Assembly (NCBI GenBank): GCA_902500805.1
Contig: CABVSA010000031.1
Location: 1-37,773 of the forward strand
From: an uncultured Nitrospira sp.
Lineage (GTDB): Bacteria > Nitrospirota > Nitrospiria > Nitrospirales > Nitrospiraceae
DNA: 37,773 nucleotides
Reading direction: 5' to 3'
The translations under genes were made by a program, and so were the position numbers. Positions 15,490 through 25,222 of this stretch are shown piece by piece; positions within the stretch are counted from its first letter, which is position 1; each line of letters starts with the position of its first letter. A model generated the notes under the pieces. It was not told where the DNA came from. It worked only from the letters and a program-made list of their open reading frames with translations, and did not search any database.

Positions 15490-18400
15490 CTAAGACGAGG
15501 CAGCTTCCATGGCAAGCGCCGCTTCTCTTCCGACAATGGCCTGGCCAAGCTGAACCAGCCCGTCATACTGTGGGTCGATCTTGCACAAGCCATCATATTC
15601 CCTGCGAGCAGCTTCGATCTGCTCTCCACGTAACAAGACACTGGTGAAGGCAAATCGTGCCGCAAGGTCCTCTGGGTTACCGGCCGTATACCGCTGCAAG
15701 TGCTCACCCAACTCCTGCCACCGATTCTGCGCTGTCCCTGCACGGAGCAGCCAATGGATCGCCTCTGCATCGTCGGGATACTCAGTCAGCACCTCTAGAA
15801 ACCGTGCCCAAGCTCCTTCCGTATAGGCTCTTCCCATTTCGGCCATGCCCATCCCCATCAGGCATTTTTTTCGATCGGCACCTTGCTGCATGGCCATATC
15901 AAAAGCGGTTTCGGCCTGCTCGTACTGTTCACGCTGCATGTTGAGAACGGCCTTAAGCAGTAGCCCCTCGGCATGCGATGGATGGCAGGTCAGCAGCGCT
16001 TCAACCTGCGAGGAGGCGATCGTGACTTGGCCGTTGGCCAGCGCCTCACGAATAACTCCGAGCTCTTCTGCCGCAGGATCGTCCAACGCCATTACCCTCC
16101 GCATAAAGGCCGATGCAAACGCCGGTTGTTTCATGGCTTCGGCTACAGACGCTGCCCATTGCAGGACTGAAGGATCAGCAGGCCACTCAGTGCATCGCTC
16201 CAATTTCTTCAGGACCGTGCCATCATCGCGCTGACCGGCTGCCTGTTGTGTTTCTGCGACGAGTTGCCAGCGACGGCGCTCCTCAGCGTTTTCGAACGGG
16301 CGCCATTGCGCCGAATTCGCAGTGAGATATTCCATACGGAACCCATCCTGAAATGCCACCAAGTCTTCATCCGTCAACCACCAACATGCCCCCCAACGGG
16401 CAGTAAATAGACGATGGTTCTCCACATCATGATCCTTTCGTCCTGGCGTCTGGCTCTCGAGATGATAGAGAACACTGCTCGGTTGATAAATCACCCGCCA
16501 CCCCTGCTGCTTAATCTTGAGACACAGATCAACATCCTCAAATCCGTTACGGTAGGCTTCGTCGAACCCGCCGACCTCTGAAAATAGGTCACGCCTCACC
16601 AACATGCAGGCAGCGGTCACGGACTGGAATTCATGGCGCCGATTCACAAAGGGAAGATCAGCAGCCACTCCCCGATGATGATGGTAGGGAGTAAGCCACG
16701 CTCGAGAAAATACGACGCCCGCATGCTGAACTGTTCCATCGGCATAGAGTAACTTACTGCCCACCACCCCGACGTCCTGGTGTGCTTCGACCTCTTGCAC
16801 GAGTGCATTCAGCCAACCCTTCATGGGAATCGTATCGTTGTTCAGAAACACCAGATACTGACCGCTCGCCGCTTGTGCTCCTTGGTTGCAGGCTTTCGCA
16901 AATCCAAAATTGTCCGGGTTGCGGATGACCTGCACATCTCCGCCCAAATTACCAAGAAACTCGTGCGTTCCATCGGAGGAGCCGTTGTCGACAATGATCA
17001 CCTCATAGTCAACCCCCTGTGTCACATCCGCAAGCGCCACCAAACATTGTTTGGTCAACTCGACCTTGTTCAGAACAGGGATAACGATCGAGCATGTGAA
17101 CGATTGGGTCTTCCCCCTCTGTCTCAGTCTCGGCTCGGCACTGGCATGGTTTCTCTCCTCGTGAACACGCCCCAACCATACTGATGCATACCGCGCAATC
17201 CACACATCGATGGATCTTTTCTCATACACCCATTTACGCAAGGCCTCGCCCTCTCGTTCAGCCGCATCCAAGTCGTAAATCCGTTCCCGAATAGCAGTGA
17301 CCCATGCGCCGACATGATTGGCAACTCGTTTCACAGGAGCCTCGCGATGTGGCGCAATATCGGTTGCCACGACGGGATATCCCAGTGCGCCATAATGCAA
17401 TAATCGGATATCGCTCTTTGCCTCGTTGAAGCGATTGAGCGACAACGGCGCTAAAGCCAGATCGAGATTCAACGACGCCAATTTGGCCGGATACTGCTGA
17501 ATCGGCACCATGGAGAGGCTTTCAACCTGCCGTCCGGACTCTCGGGCAAACACCGGAGTCTCTCCAAGAAAAACCCACTCCACCTCATCGCCCAGATCAT
17601 CCATCACTTCACGCAGCAACTCGAGATCAGAAAAGTGGACGCTGCGCTGTCCAGCCCAGCCAACCCTGGGACGCTTCCCTGCACGCCTCACAGGACGTAA
17701 CTGTGTCCATCGCTCCGGTGCCACGCAATTCGGCAGGACCACGGATCGAATCCCTTTTCGCGACAACTCCTCGGCGAGTGGCTCGGTCGACACCGTAACT
17801 TGATCAGCTTTGTTCAGCTGCCGCAAGAGCGATTCAATTCGGGAGTCTGTAAGGAATACCTTATTAGGATTATCCGCCGGAATTTCCCAGAGCATGTCAT
17901 CGAGATCGTGGACAATGCGAGTGCCGCTTCTCTGCGCCCGTTCAAGCGTATCGTCGGACACCCAAGATAGTCGTTGGATCAGCCATATCGCTTCGTCCCC
18001 CACCTGGACTTCCTCCATTTGAGGCCTGGCAAATATTCCCTTCCATCCATACCGACGTTGACCATAAAAGTAGGGAATTCCCAGTCGCACATCTCCACTA
18101 TTGGCATCAGTGAGAAAAATAGAGAGGCTCATCCGCTCTTCGGATTGGCATCCACCCCCAATCCGCACATCTGCACGTTTACTCGCTGAACTCTCGTTGG
18201 TTGAAGCATCGACACAGGCGTCTTCTCCTCGATACGTGATCATCGGCTCGGGAGACTTAGCTGGTGCTTTCGCCTCCCCTTGCGTACCGGTCAACGCCCA
18301 CAAATAGGAAGCAGGGTTGAAAGTTAGGGGTCGGCTCTTGATGTGGCTGATGTAACATCTGATGAATTCCGGTCGGCTCCATAACTCACCAACTGTGGAG

Positions 18401-19674
18401 GAAATCATGTATTGATACTGTTCCGCCAGTGTCGCCATCTTGGATTGGTCATGCTCAGCCCTAGCCATGTCCAAGAAGCGTCCTGCCTGGTTCAGGCACC
18501 GGCCGCGTGCGAGTCGATCCGTACGGATCAGCTCTCCAGCTAAAATGGCGGCAGCCTGGGGGCTCAAGCCCAGATGGCGCCCAATCTGAGTATCGTAATC
18601 AAATGGCGGGTGTGTCCAAGCTGTGGGGACCAAGGACGAGAGCCGAGCGAGATCATTGCTTCCACAGGCGGTCGCCACCTCTTCCATGAAGGACTGAAGA
18701 AAGTACTTTCTGGCAATTACCTTCAATTGCTCAAGGCGCTTCTCGCGAGTATGGGATTGATAGCACCCATACGTGTGCTGTACGGCCTGCCCGAACATGA
18801 GTTTGAATTCAATCGGGATGTCATGCGGGAGCAGCCCTGCATCCTGCACCTGCAGCAGGCACTCAACATGCGCGATATGGAGATCGTCACTGAACGGAAG
18901 ATCAGGATGATACGGACGATCGTTGTCCTGCATGACCCGACGGCCAACTTCCTTGTCGGCATGGTCATTCGAGTGAGAGAAGCCATTGCTTTGTCTTGAA
19001 ATCACGTTGAGCGACAGCGGTTCCCTGACAAAGAGATACCGCTGCAAAAGACAACTAACGGCGATCGACAAATATATGTCTGGGTTCAATGATCGAATCA
19101 TCGGCCCGGGCCTCTGCGCCAATTCCCGTAAGAGCGCCGTATGAGTCAATCCGTGGTACAGGTTCGGCAGTCCCAGGTAATGCGTCCGTCCCGACGCGAC
19201 GTGCCTGAGACCGACCCGGGCCTCACGCACTTCAACATCCCCGCCGAGATGCAGCAACATGCGGCCTGCAACGGACGGATCCTGCAGATCAGGCGTGTGA
19301 TAATAATTGGTATGCCACGCCAGACATTGCGACTCCGGAAACATGCCCAGCAATTCGTTCGCGTACCGCAACGCGCCCGGCATCAGGACATCGTCGCATC
19401 CCAGCACGATCACATACGCGTCATCCTGCATGAGCGCACGTAGTGCGAATTCCCAATGCGATGACATGCTCAACCGCCGATCAGGACGCAGATACTCGAC
19501 CCGTCGGTCGCGAGCCTGCCATACCCGCACGAGATCGGCGGTCGTATCCTCGCTCCAATTGTCGCTGACGATGATTCGAACACCCTCATGGTCTTGTGCA
19601 CAACATGTCGCCAGCGTATCGTCCAGAGTCTGTGCGCCGTTGAGTGTGGGAACCAGAACGATGAATCGTGCCAT
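15490..19674 (-). CDS. Giant three-domain glycosyltransferase with TPR tail
   Basis: A 1394-aa protein starting at ATG 19674, which has AAGGAGGAGTT directly before it. In order: a GT2-type GT-A domain (about 1-230; VLVPTLNGAQTLDDTL, atypical acidic motif GCDD at 92-95) and a helical linker (230-510). Next is a GT4-like GT-B domain (about 515-840; VHDLDDMLWEIP, PRVGWAGQRS, LLHYGALGYPVVATDI). A second, canonical GT2 domain follows (about 858-1090; IVIPVLNK, IIVDNGSSDGT, DXD-type NND at 945-947, GFEDVDLC at 1044-1051). Tetratricopeptide-like repeats run from about 1150 to the end. A single polypeptide could add several sugars in sequence, with the TPR tail binding flagellin or partners. No membrane segment is present. 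It heads the operon that continues into the two smaller glycosyltransferases. Confidence 0.9.
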   Translation of the reverse strand: MARFIVLVPTLNGAQTLDDTLATCCAQDHEGVRIIVSDNWSEDTTADLVRVWQARDRRVEYLRPDRRLSMSSHWEFALRALMQDDAYVIVLGCDDVLMPGALRYANELLGMFPESQCLAWHTNYYHTPDLQDPSVAGRMLLHLGGDVEVREARVGLRHVASGRTHYLGLPNLYHGLTHTALLRELAQRPGPMIRSLNPDIYLSIAVSCLLQRYLFVREPLSLNVISRQSNGFSHSNDHADKEVGRRVMQDNDRPYHPDLPFSDDLHIAHVECLLQVQDAGLLPHDIPIEFKLMFGQAVQHTYGCYQSHTREKRLEQLKVIARKYFLQSFMEEVATACGSNDLARLSSLVPTAWTHPPFDYDTQIGRHLGLSPQAAAILAGELIRTDRLARGRCLNQAGRFLDMARAEHDQSKMATLAEQYQYMISSTVGELWSRPEFIRCYISHIKSRPLTFNPASYLWALTGTQGEAKAPAKSPEPMITYRGEDACVDASTNESSASKRADVRIGGGCQSEERMSLSIFLTDANSGDVRLGIPYFYGQRRYGWKGIFARPQMEEVQVGDEAIWLIQRLSWVSDDTLERAQRSGTRIVHDLDDMLWEIPADNPNKVFLTDSRIESLLRQLNKADQVTVSTEPLAEELSRKGIRSVVLPNCVAPERWTQLRPVRRAGKRPRVGWAGQRSVHFSDLELLREVMDDLGDEVEWVFLGETPVFARESGRQVESLSMVPIQQYPAKLASLNLDLALAPLSLNRFNEAKSDIRLLHYGALGYPVVATDIAPHREAPVKRVANHVGAWVTAIRERIYDLDAAEREGEALRKWVYEKRSIDVWIARYASVWLGRVHEERNHASAEPRLRQRGKTQSFTCSIVIPVLNKVELTKQCLVALADVTQGVDYEVIIVDNGSSDGTHEFLGNLGGDVQVIRNPDNFGFAKACNQGAQAASGQYLVFLNNDTIPMKGWLNALVQEVEAHQDVGVVGSKLLYADGTVQHAGVVFSRAWLTPYHHHRGVAADLPFVNRRHEFQSVTAACMLVRRDLFSEVGGFDEAYRNGFEDVDLCLKIKQQGWRVIYQPSSVLYHLESQTPGRKDHDVENHRLFTARWGACWWLTDEDLVAFQDGFRMEYLTANSAQWRPFENAEERRRWQLVAETQQAAGQRDDGTVLKKLERCTEWPADPSVLQWAASVAEAMKQPAFASAFMRRVMALDDPAAEELGVIREALANGQVTIASSQVEALLTCHPSHAEGLLLKAVLNMQREQYEQAETAFDMAMQQGADRKKCLMGMGMAEMGRAYTEGAWARFLEVLTEYPDDAEAIHWLLRAGTAQNRWQELGEHLQRYTAGNPEDLAARFAFTSVLLRGEQIEAARREYDGLCKIDPQYDGLVQLGQAIVGREAALAMEAASS

Positions 19675-20374
19675 AACTCCTCCTTCAATCACGCACTCTG
19701 AGATGATGCGCTGGACATGGCTCTTTTGCTTGACCACCGATGGCGGGCGGTCTGAGTTCGCGGTTCGTGCTCACATTCCGCATCATGCGGCAGATAGACA
19801 TGTACCGCCGGTTTCAAACTATCCCAGCACCGCAAGAAATCCGATGCACGACTCTCTCACAACCTCCCAGCACAGACTTGGACTGCACCTGACTCCAACA
19901 TGTTCTCTCACCCATCCCCCCTACCGCTCGCACACACATCAGCTGTGGGACGTATCTATCTGCAGGAGGAAGACCCTACGACAACTGTCACCTTCCCCCT
20001 CTCCCTCAAGAGGGGAATTCAAACTACGTGCCAATGGAGGGACAACTTTCCCTCATCAAAATCCGGTGTTCGGAAAGTGTGAAGATAGTGACCGGCAGAT
20101 TTTTCCGATCAGGGCGGAAGAATCATCCCCCAAAGGAGGGTTCGCCTCAAAGCAGTGTCCCCGATACGACGTCGGGGACCCACCACATCCACTATGGTGT
20201 TCTCAGGTGGAGGACTATCACCGTAATACGATTCAGCAAGCGTTGCACGGGAAGCGAATAGACACATCCTGACGTGTGAGGGATGATGGACTCCAAAACG
20301 ACTCCTGTCCTATCCCCCTTAAATCCAACCTACAGCCGGTTCTTGTTCGACCACGACCAGCTTGCCATATCTCT
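19675..20374. other. 700-bp intergenic region
   Basis: No convincing gene is present in any frame. It holds the repeat element at 20017-20160 and a perfect 8-bp hairpin (GTCCCCGA, 7-nt loop, TCGGGGAC) at 20157-20179. Otherwise it looks like degenerate sequence. It separates the methyltransferase gene from the giant glycosyltransferase, so the promoter of the latter probably lies here. No sigma-28 match was found. Confidence 0.6.
20017..20160 (-). repeat. Dispersed element, copy A
   Basis: About 145 bp, related to 31926-32072. Shared blocks are ATTCAAACTACGTGCCA (20017-20033; one difference from copy B), a 41-nt block at 20088-20128 identical to copy B at 34 positions, and AAGGAGGG at 20133-20140. 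The distance between the first and second blocks is nearly the same in both copies (76 versus 77 nt to the CGGCAGAT core) while the filler differs, as expected for functional rather than merely copied sequence. On the minus strand the first block reads as a sigma-54-like TGGCAC, 5 nt, TTGAA. Confidence 0.6.
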
Positions 20375-21154
20375 TCACCGAATACGTTTCAGATACCCAT
20401 CAGGGGCCACGGTAATCAGTAGCTTATGATGAATGCCGGCATCAATTGTGAACTCAGGATGTGTCTTGAGGTACTCCCAGACCGCAGTTTTTGGATTGTT
20501 ACCAGGCCCCCAGGGCCGATCGGCCGCCAGAGCTGCGGGCATGTCTTCGACTATCGTATCAAACACGACACAATAGCTTTCCCTCGTGACCAACGGTGCA
20601 TAGGCCTTCAGTTCGGCAAGCACGTGGTCATGAGTATGGCTGGAGTCTAAACTGACCAATATCGCTGTATAGTCTTTTGCGAAGTTGTGTACTTGCTCAA
20701 TGGTATTCTGTTCAATACTGGATCCTTGAATCATGTGAATCCAGTTGCTCATGGGGTGCTGCTCGATGGCCTGCCGGTTGTGAGCCCGAATATCGATATC
20801 CAATCCCAGTACTTTGCGGCGAGTTTGCTTGGGATGACAGGGAACCCCGGACTCCACGGCGTCGCACATATCCAGCATCGCAAGAAGCGAGGCGTAATAG
20901 ATGAGCGACCCTCCATGCGCAATACCCGATTCAATGATGAGATCCGGCCTCACGGTCCAAATGAGCTCTTGCATCGCCCATGCGTCATTGGGAAACTGTA
21001 TCGCAGGGCGGCCCATCCATTGAAAGTTATAGGCCCACTTGTGACATGCCACATCGCGGGTCCACATTCGCGAGAGGGCCTGAAGGTCATGATCTTCTCC
21101 CAGACCTTGAATATTCTCTTGGACTTCTTGGAAGAACTTACGAATCGGTTCCAT
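20375..21154 (-). CDS. CmcI-like SAM-dependent methyltransferase
   Basis: A 259-aa protein of the cephalosporin-hydroxylase/rhamnosyl O-methyltransferase (CmcI) family. The SAM-binding loop DLIIESGIAHGGSLIYYASL is at about 70-89, LGLDIDIR marks the second Rossmann strand, and LVSLDSSHTHDHVLAEL carries the conserved D-S-H-x-H-x-H region typical of the family (possible Mg site). An AGGGAG ribosome site precedes ATG 21154. It is 16 bp from the GNAT gene upstream and probably in the same operon. The likely job is O-methylation of a sugar of the flagellar or surface glycan. Confidence 0.85.
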   Translation of the reverse strand: MEPIRKFFQEVQENIQGLGEDHDLQALSRMWTRDVACHKWAYNFQWMGRPAIQFPNDAWAMQELIWTVRPDLIIESGIAHGGSLIYYASLLAMLDMCDAVESGVPCHPKQTRRKVLGLDIDIRAHNRQAIEQHPMSNWIHMIQGSSIEQNTIEQVHNFAKDYTAILVSLDSSHTHDHVLAELKAYAPLVTRESYCVVFDTIVEDMPAALAADRPWGPGNNPKTAVWEYLKTHPEFTIDAGIHHKLLITVAPDGYLKRIR

Positions 21155-21170
21155 ACGCCCTCTCCCTTGA

Positions 21171-21863
21171 TCACTCCTTCTGTGATAACTGTGATAAGCA
21201 CGTCACTTCGGCCCGTTCTAGAAGAACGGGGGATCGCTCTATCAGAAGCTTAAAGCAATACCGGCCTTCAGCGCTGGTAGCCCCTTCAGGTCCCATGTCC
21301 CAACAAATATCCCCCTCTCGCACACACTTCGACAGCGGATGACGCCACCAACCGCCAAAACCGATCTGCTTGTTCATCATGATGGAAGTCACGTTGTCCG
21401 CTAACACATACGCATAGACTCGTTGCACTGCGGCGGCATGAAAAAGCCACTCCACAAGAGTTTGTCCGGCCCACACGAACAGTTTGGGATGACCTCCGCG
21501 TTCCCCTCGCAGCGCATTGTCGAGCAACACCTCTGAAGCAGTGAGGTTTTTAAAGCCGAAATGGCCCACCACTTGATCATTCACGCAAACTAAGAAAAGC
21601 ATTTGTCCCTGCATCTTCAAGAGGACATTCCGCATCCAGCTCCGCGTGCGATCCGGTGTAGCAACAAAATGGCTCAAAAATTTCTCCATATGCTGGATCC
21701 GCCAGTCCGTAAGCCTCTGCACGATCTCCTGGTCGTTCAGATGCGCCACGGTCACTGGGCGCAAGACACCCTCCCGAGCACCATCCTCGCCGTAGATATC
21801 AAGCGAGAACGGCCGGAGGTCTTCAATAATCTCGTTGAGCTGAGACTGGATGGGATTCAGCAC
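21171..21863 (-). CDS. GNAT family N-acetyltransferase
   Basis: A 230-aa acyl-CoA-dependent acetyltransferase of the RimJ/RimL-like group. Features are LFLVCVNDQVVGHFGFKNL (strands 2-4), GHPKLFVWAGQTLVEWLFHA (acetyl-CoA pyrophosphate region, atypical) and VYAYVLADNVTSIMMNKQIGF (the usual N-x-x-S/A motif near the end). The start is GTG at 21863 preceded by AAGGGGGA. It follows neuB by 39 bp. In flagellin-glycan clusters such enzymes (for example PseH) N-acetylate an amino sugar before the NeuB step; that role is plausible but not shown here. Confidence 0.8.
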   Translation of the reverse strand: MLNPIQSQLNEIIEDLRPFSLDIYGEDGAREGVLRPVTVAHLNDQEIVQRLTDWRIQHMEKFLSHFVATPDRTRSWMRNVLLKMQGQMLFLVCVNDQVVGHFGFKNLTASEVLLDNALRGERGGHPKLFVWAGQTLVEWLFHAAAVQRVYAYVLADNVTSIMMNKQIGFGGWWRHPLSKCVREGDICWDMGPEGATSAEGRYCFKLLIERSPVLLERAEVTCLSQLSQKE

Positions 21864-21902
21864 GACATCCCCCTTCCGCTAGCCTCGCCATGCATCCAAC
21901 GG

Positions 21903-22937
21903 CTAGCCTTCAAGTACTTCCCAGGTGAGCTCCATCTCCGTGTCCAGATCCTGTTTGAGCCTTTTCCCAATAACAGATCTCAGCAATATCGGCGCCAGCC
22001 CTGTACCAGGTCGCTTCGCATCCAGGTCTTCCTCCGTGAGCGTGTGACCCGCTTTTAGCGGATACTTGGCAATGAGGCTGCGGCGCATTTTCTTGATTTG
22101 CGCTGCCTCTTCGGCGCTCAATACGCGTGCGGCTCCACCCAATGCCTCATGCACACGGTGGGATGCGCGAACCATGGCTTGCATTTCTCCAGGTTCTGTG
22201 GCCATTTGATTGTCCATCCCGATACGAGATCGATCTAACGTGAAATGTTTTTCGATGAGGCAGGCCCCCAGCGCCACGGAAGCGGCGGGAATTTCCATCC
22301 CCACACTATGGTCTGAATACCCGATCGGGTACTGAGGAAACTCACTCCTTAGTCCCACAATATTGTGCAACCGGATGATGGCAGGAGCAGCAGGATAGAC
22401 TGATGTACAATGAAGAATTATTATCTGTTGGTTTCCTGTGGCCTCAATCGTACGCACCGCCTCCGTGATTTCTTCAAGTGTGCCCATTCCGGTGGACAGC
22501 ACGAGCGGCACGCCCAACTTTCCCAACTTCGACAAATACGGAAGATTATTCAGCTCCATTGAAGCAATCTTGATAAACGGCACATCGCATTCATCCACTA
22601 AAAACTCCGCTTCTGCCATAGAGTAGGGAGTCGAAGCGAAATCGATATGGCGTGACGCGGCATACCGTGACAAGGTACTGAGCTGCGCATCGTCCAACGC
22701 GAACTTTCCAGCAAACCGCCTTGCAATCACATTGCGCGCATAATAACCCTTACCGTACAGCGTTTCGGCACTCCACGACTGGAATTTCACACAGTCACAT
22801 CCGGCGCGTTGCGCTTGGTCGATCAAGGCACGGGCCACATCCATATCGCCAAAATGGCTGGTATTCAACTCGGCGACGATATAAGGTTTTAAATAATCTC
22901 CGACACACCGCCCGTTACGCAGTATCGTCATCGACAT
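21903..22937 (-). CDS. neuB: NeuB-family nonulosonic acid synthase
   Basis: A 344-aa enzyme condensing phosphoenolpyruvate with a hexosamine to give a nine-carbon sugar acid (sialic, legionaminic or pseudaminic type). The TIM-barrel domain (about 15-270) has IVAELNTSHFGD, CVKFQSW, FIKIASMELNNLPYL, LSTGMGT, ILHCTSVYPA, IGYSDHSVG and LIEKHFTLDRS, all family signatures. Residues about 285-344 are the SAF/antifreeze-like domain (RSLIAKYPLKAGHTLTEEDL). The start has a TAGGAAT site. The precursor-making genes (pseB/pseC or legB type) and a CMP-sugar synthetase are not in this window, so the exact product is unknown. Confidence 0.9.
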   Translation of the reverse strand: MSMTILRNGRCVGDYLKPYIVAELNTSHFGDMDVARALIDQAQRAGCDCVKFQSWSAETLYGKGYYARNVIARRFAGKFALDDAQLSTLSRYAASRHIDFASTPYSMAEAEFLVDECDVPFIKIASMELNNLPYLSKLGKLGVPLVLSTGMGTLEEITEAVRTIEATGNQQIIILHCTSVYPAAPAIIRLHNIVGLRSEFPQYPIGYSDHSVGMEIPAASVALGACLIEKHFTLDRSRIGMDNQMATEPGEMQAMVRASHRVHEALGGAARVLSAEEAAQIKKMRRSLIAKYPLKAGHTLTEEDLDAKRPGTGLAPILLRSVIGKRLKQDLDTEMELTWEVLEG

Positions 22938-22945
22938 GGCAATTC

Positions 22946-24730
22946 CTATTGATCAATGGGTTCTACAATCATCTCGTTAAGAAAGAGCTCGCGTGAGACA
23001 TAGGGCTGTTGATCTTCCAAGGGCCGGCGAGTAAACCGCTGGTCCCGTACGCTGCGCGCCTGACCCAATTCGATATAGCCTTGATTGGCACGCCCCATCA
23101 CTTCGCACAGGGCCGGTCCGTCGCACACCAAGAGCGCCCTGAGACCAGCCTCCAGCTGAGCGGGATTGTCGATGCGGCTATACGGCAACCCAAAACAATC
23201 CGCCACACGCTCGAAGTCCGGACAGCTGACCCCATTAGCCGGATCCGTACCGATGGTACGGTGGCGAAACAGCTCCTGCTGACGACGGCGTATAATGGCA
23301 TAGCCATTGTTATTGACGACGATGATCTTGATCGCCAATTTCTGATAGCGAATGCTCTCCAGTTCCTGAAGATTCATCATGATAGAGCCGTCCCCGACCA
23401 CGACCACAACCGGCTGTGGTTTCGCGTACTGCGCACCGATTGCTGCAGGAAGCGCAAATCCCATTGCTCCTTGCGAAGTGGGATGTATGCAATTCACTCC
23501 CTCTGCAAACCGGACATTCGTGGGAAGAATGACCTCCGTCAAGCCAGAATCCGTCACGAGCGTAGAAGGGGGCGGTAGAGTCTGGCTGAGACAATCCGCC
23601 AACTCATATAAGTCCACTGCGTGGTCGCAAACAAATTCCGGTTCGACCGCGCGGAACAGTTGTTTCCAGTGTTGGCATTTCTCAACCCAATCGACCGGCA
23701 CAGGATGGACAGGCTTCTGATTGAGCTTCGTCAGAAAGAGACGGACGTCGCTATGAATCAATCGATCAATACGGATTGACCTCTTGCTATGTTCCACACG
23801 GTCAAGATCCACCACAGTGACATGTGCCGCCCTGGCAAATTTGATAAAATCCGGCCCAGTCGTCAGCGAAGTTAATCTCGATCCGAGCACGAGAAGGTAA
23901 TCGGCGTTCTGAACCGTAAAATTCCCTGCACGCGAGCATCCCATGGCCCCAACCGATCCGATGGAGAGTGGATGTGCAGTGCCGTACATATCTGGCGCTG
24001 AGGCCGTATAGACCAATGGGATATTCCAGTGTTCGATGAAGTCGCTCAACTGCTTATGAGCTCGTGCGGCCCGCACACCACTCCCGATGAGAACCACGGG
24101 CCGTTGCGCACGGCTCAACGCCTCCGCCACTTGCTGAACTTCCTCTTCTTTTGGCAGAGGCCCGTCCTCTGTATCTTGAACCGGGTGTGCTGCGGGCGCT
24201 GGATCAATCTGCGCACTTTGTAAATCGAGAGGAATATCCAGCCATACCGGACCCTTACGACCTGTTTGTGCGTACCATAGTGCGTGCTCCATGACCTCCT
24301 TGATCTCTTCAGGCGCAGTCAGCATCCTCGCATACTTGGTGATAGGGGACACCAGACTGACAATGTCGGCCTCCTGCTGCCCATACGTACGCACCGGGAT
24401 GCCTGTATAGCGACTGGTCTCACGTAAAATATGTTGCCCGGAGATAAATATGCACGGGACCGCGTCTTGCCATGCCGATAACACCCCCGTCAGCGTGTTC
24501 GTGGCAGCACAGCCGGTCGAGACTAGGCACGCACTAACACCCCCTGTCTGCTCTGCGGAACCAATCGCCGCGAAGGCACAGGCTTGCTCATGATGAAGAG
24601 ATACGGCGGTTAGATCCGCCTGCTTCGCCACCGCGTCATTCAGAAACAAGGCTCCTCGCCCAGTGACTTGAAAGACATGGCGCACACCGGCACGCACCAG
24701 CCGCTGCATAATGTAGTCCGCCACCCGCAT
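22946..24730 (-). CDS. Thiamine-diphosphate-dependent enzyme (acetolactate synthase-like)
   Basis: A 594-aa protein with the three-domain layout of ThDP carboligases/decarboxylases. Catalytic Glu48 lies in LHHEQACAFAA, and the ThDP/Mg motif GDGS (446-449) runs to NNNGY (473-477). A central domain spans about 195-335. It is IlvB-like, but the location between neuB and fabZ/ACP genes and the absence of a small regulatory subunit argue against branched-chain amino acid synthesis. Related enzymes in surface-glycan clusters, such as YerE, attach a two-carbon acyl unit to a ketosugar. A carboligation reaction on a sugar or acyl aldehyde is the favoured inference. A GAGGAT site precedes ATG 24730. 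Confidence 0.85.
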   Translation of the reverse strand: MRVADYIMQRLVRAGVRHVFQVTGRGALFLNDAVAKQADLTAVSLHHEQACAFAAIGSAEQTGGVSACLVSTGCAATNTLTGVLSAWQDAVPCIFISGQHILRETSRYTGIPVRTYGQQEADIVSLVSPITKYARMLTAPEEIKEVMEHALWYAQTGRKGPVWLDIPLDLQSAQIDPAPAAHPVQDTEDGPLPKEEEVQQVAEALSRAQRPVVLIGSGVRAARAHKQLSDFIEHWNIPLVYTASAPDMYGTAHPLSIGSVGAMGCSRAGNFTVQNADYLLVLGSRLTSLTTGPDFIKFARAAHVTVVDLDRVEHSKRSIRIDRLIHSDVRLFLTKLNQKPVHPVPVDWVEKCQHWKQLFRAVEPEFVCDHAVDLYELADCLSQTLPPPSTLVTDSGLTEVILPTNVRFAEGVNCIHPTSQGAMGFALPAAIGAQYAKPQPVVVVVGDGSIMMNLQELESIRYQKLAIKIIVVNNNGYAIIRRRQQELFRHRTIGTDPANGVSCPDFERVADCFGLPYSRIDNPAQLEAGLRALLVCDGPALCEVMGRANQGYIELGQARSVRDQRFTRRPLEDQQPYVSRELFLNEMIVEPIDQ

Positions 24731-24743
24731 ATCCTCACTCCGA

Positions 24744-25220
24744 CTACGGCTTGGGCTTGTACTGGTCTAGAATGGCCGGCACAGCCACAACGAACTCGGC
24801 ACTGCACGCCGGCTCCCCATCCACGCTACTCTCTGCACAGCCCATCGCGATGCCCCGCTTAAAGGACTTCAACTCGGCATCGATGCGTAATACATCCCCA
24901 GGAACGATTTTTCGCTTGAATTTCACATTATTCATCGACACAAAATTCGTCTTCATCCCGACATACTCTTCCTGGCACAGAAACGTCAGGATGAAGGTCT
25001 GCACCAAGCTTTCAATTTGCACAAATCCTGGCACATTAGGCTCGTCGTCAAAATGTCCGGGGAAAAACCACTCGTTGTACGTATAGCACTTCACTCCAGT
25101 CGCTCGTACGCAAGGGACAAGCTCGAGGACCTTGTCAAGAAACAAGACCGGGTAGCGATTACGCTGATAGGCGAGGATCTGCTTGATATCTAGCGTCCTC
25201 GCAGGGGTGAGATTGGCCAT
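24744..25220 (-). CDS. FabZ-like 3-hydroxyacyl-ACP dehydratase
   Basis: A 158-aa hot-dog-fold protein. RYPVLFLDKVLEL and the catalytic segment WFFPGHFDDEPNVPGFVQIESL contain His56 and Glu70, the FabZ catalytic pair. It is a diverged FabZ and probably not the housekeeping one, because it sits 2 bp after a dedicated acyl carrier protein and before the ThDP enzyme gene. A GGAGG site overlaps the end of the ACP gene. Expected activity: dehydration (or binding) of a hydroxyacyl-ACP intermediate for this pathway. Confidence 0.85.
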   Translation of the reverse strand: MANLTPARTLDIKQILAYQRNRYPVLFLDKVLELVPCVRATGVKCYTYNEWFFPGHFDDEPNVPGFVQIESLVQTFILTFLCQEEYVGMKTNFVSMNNVKFKRKIVPGDVLRIDAELKSFKRGIAMGCAESSVDGEPACSAEFVVAVPAILDQYKPKP

Positions 25221-25222
25221 GG

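Noticed and set aside
15486..15770. N-terminal extension of the family-9 glycosyltransferase frame up to 15770
   Set aside because: The extra residues have no similarity to the family and lie wholly inside the upstream glycosyltransferase gene; ATG 15485 fits the family start.
20017..20160. c-di-GMP (GEMM) riboswitch in the dispersed element
   Set aside because: The characteristic GEMM core sequences are absent; the element looks more like DNA-binding sites.
20157..20179. Rho-independent terminator at the GTCCCCGA hairpin
   Set aside because: Good 8-bp stem but no U-run on either strand; recorded only as a hairpin in the intergenic entry.
22946..24730. Housekeeping acetolactate synthase (ilvB)
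   Set aside because: No ilvN or ilvC nearby and the gene sits within a glycan/acyl operon; kept as a general ThDP enzyme.
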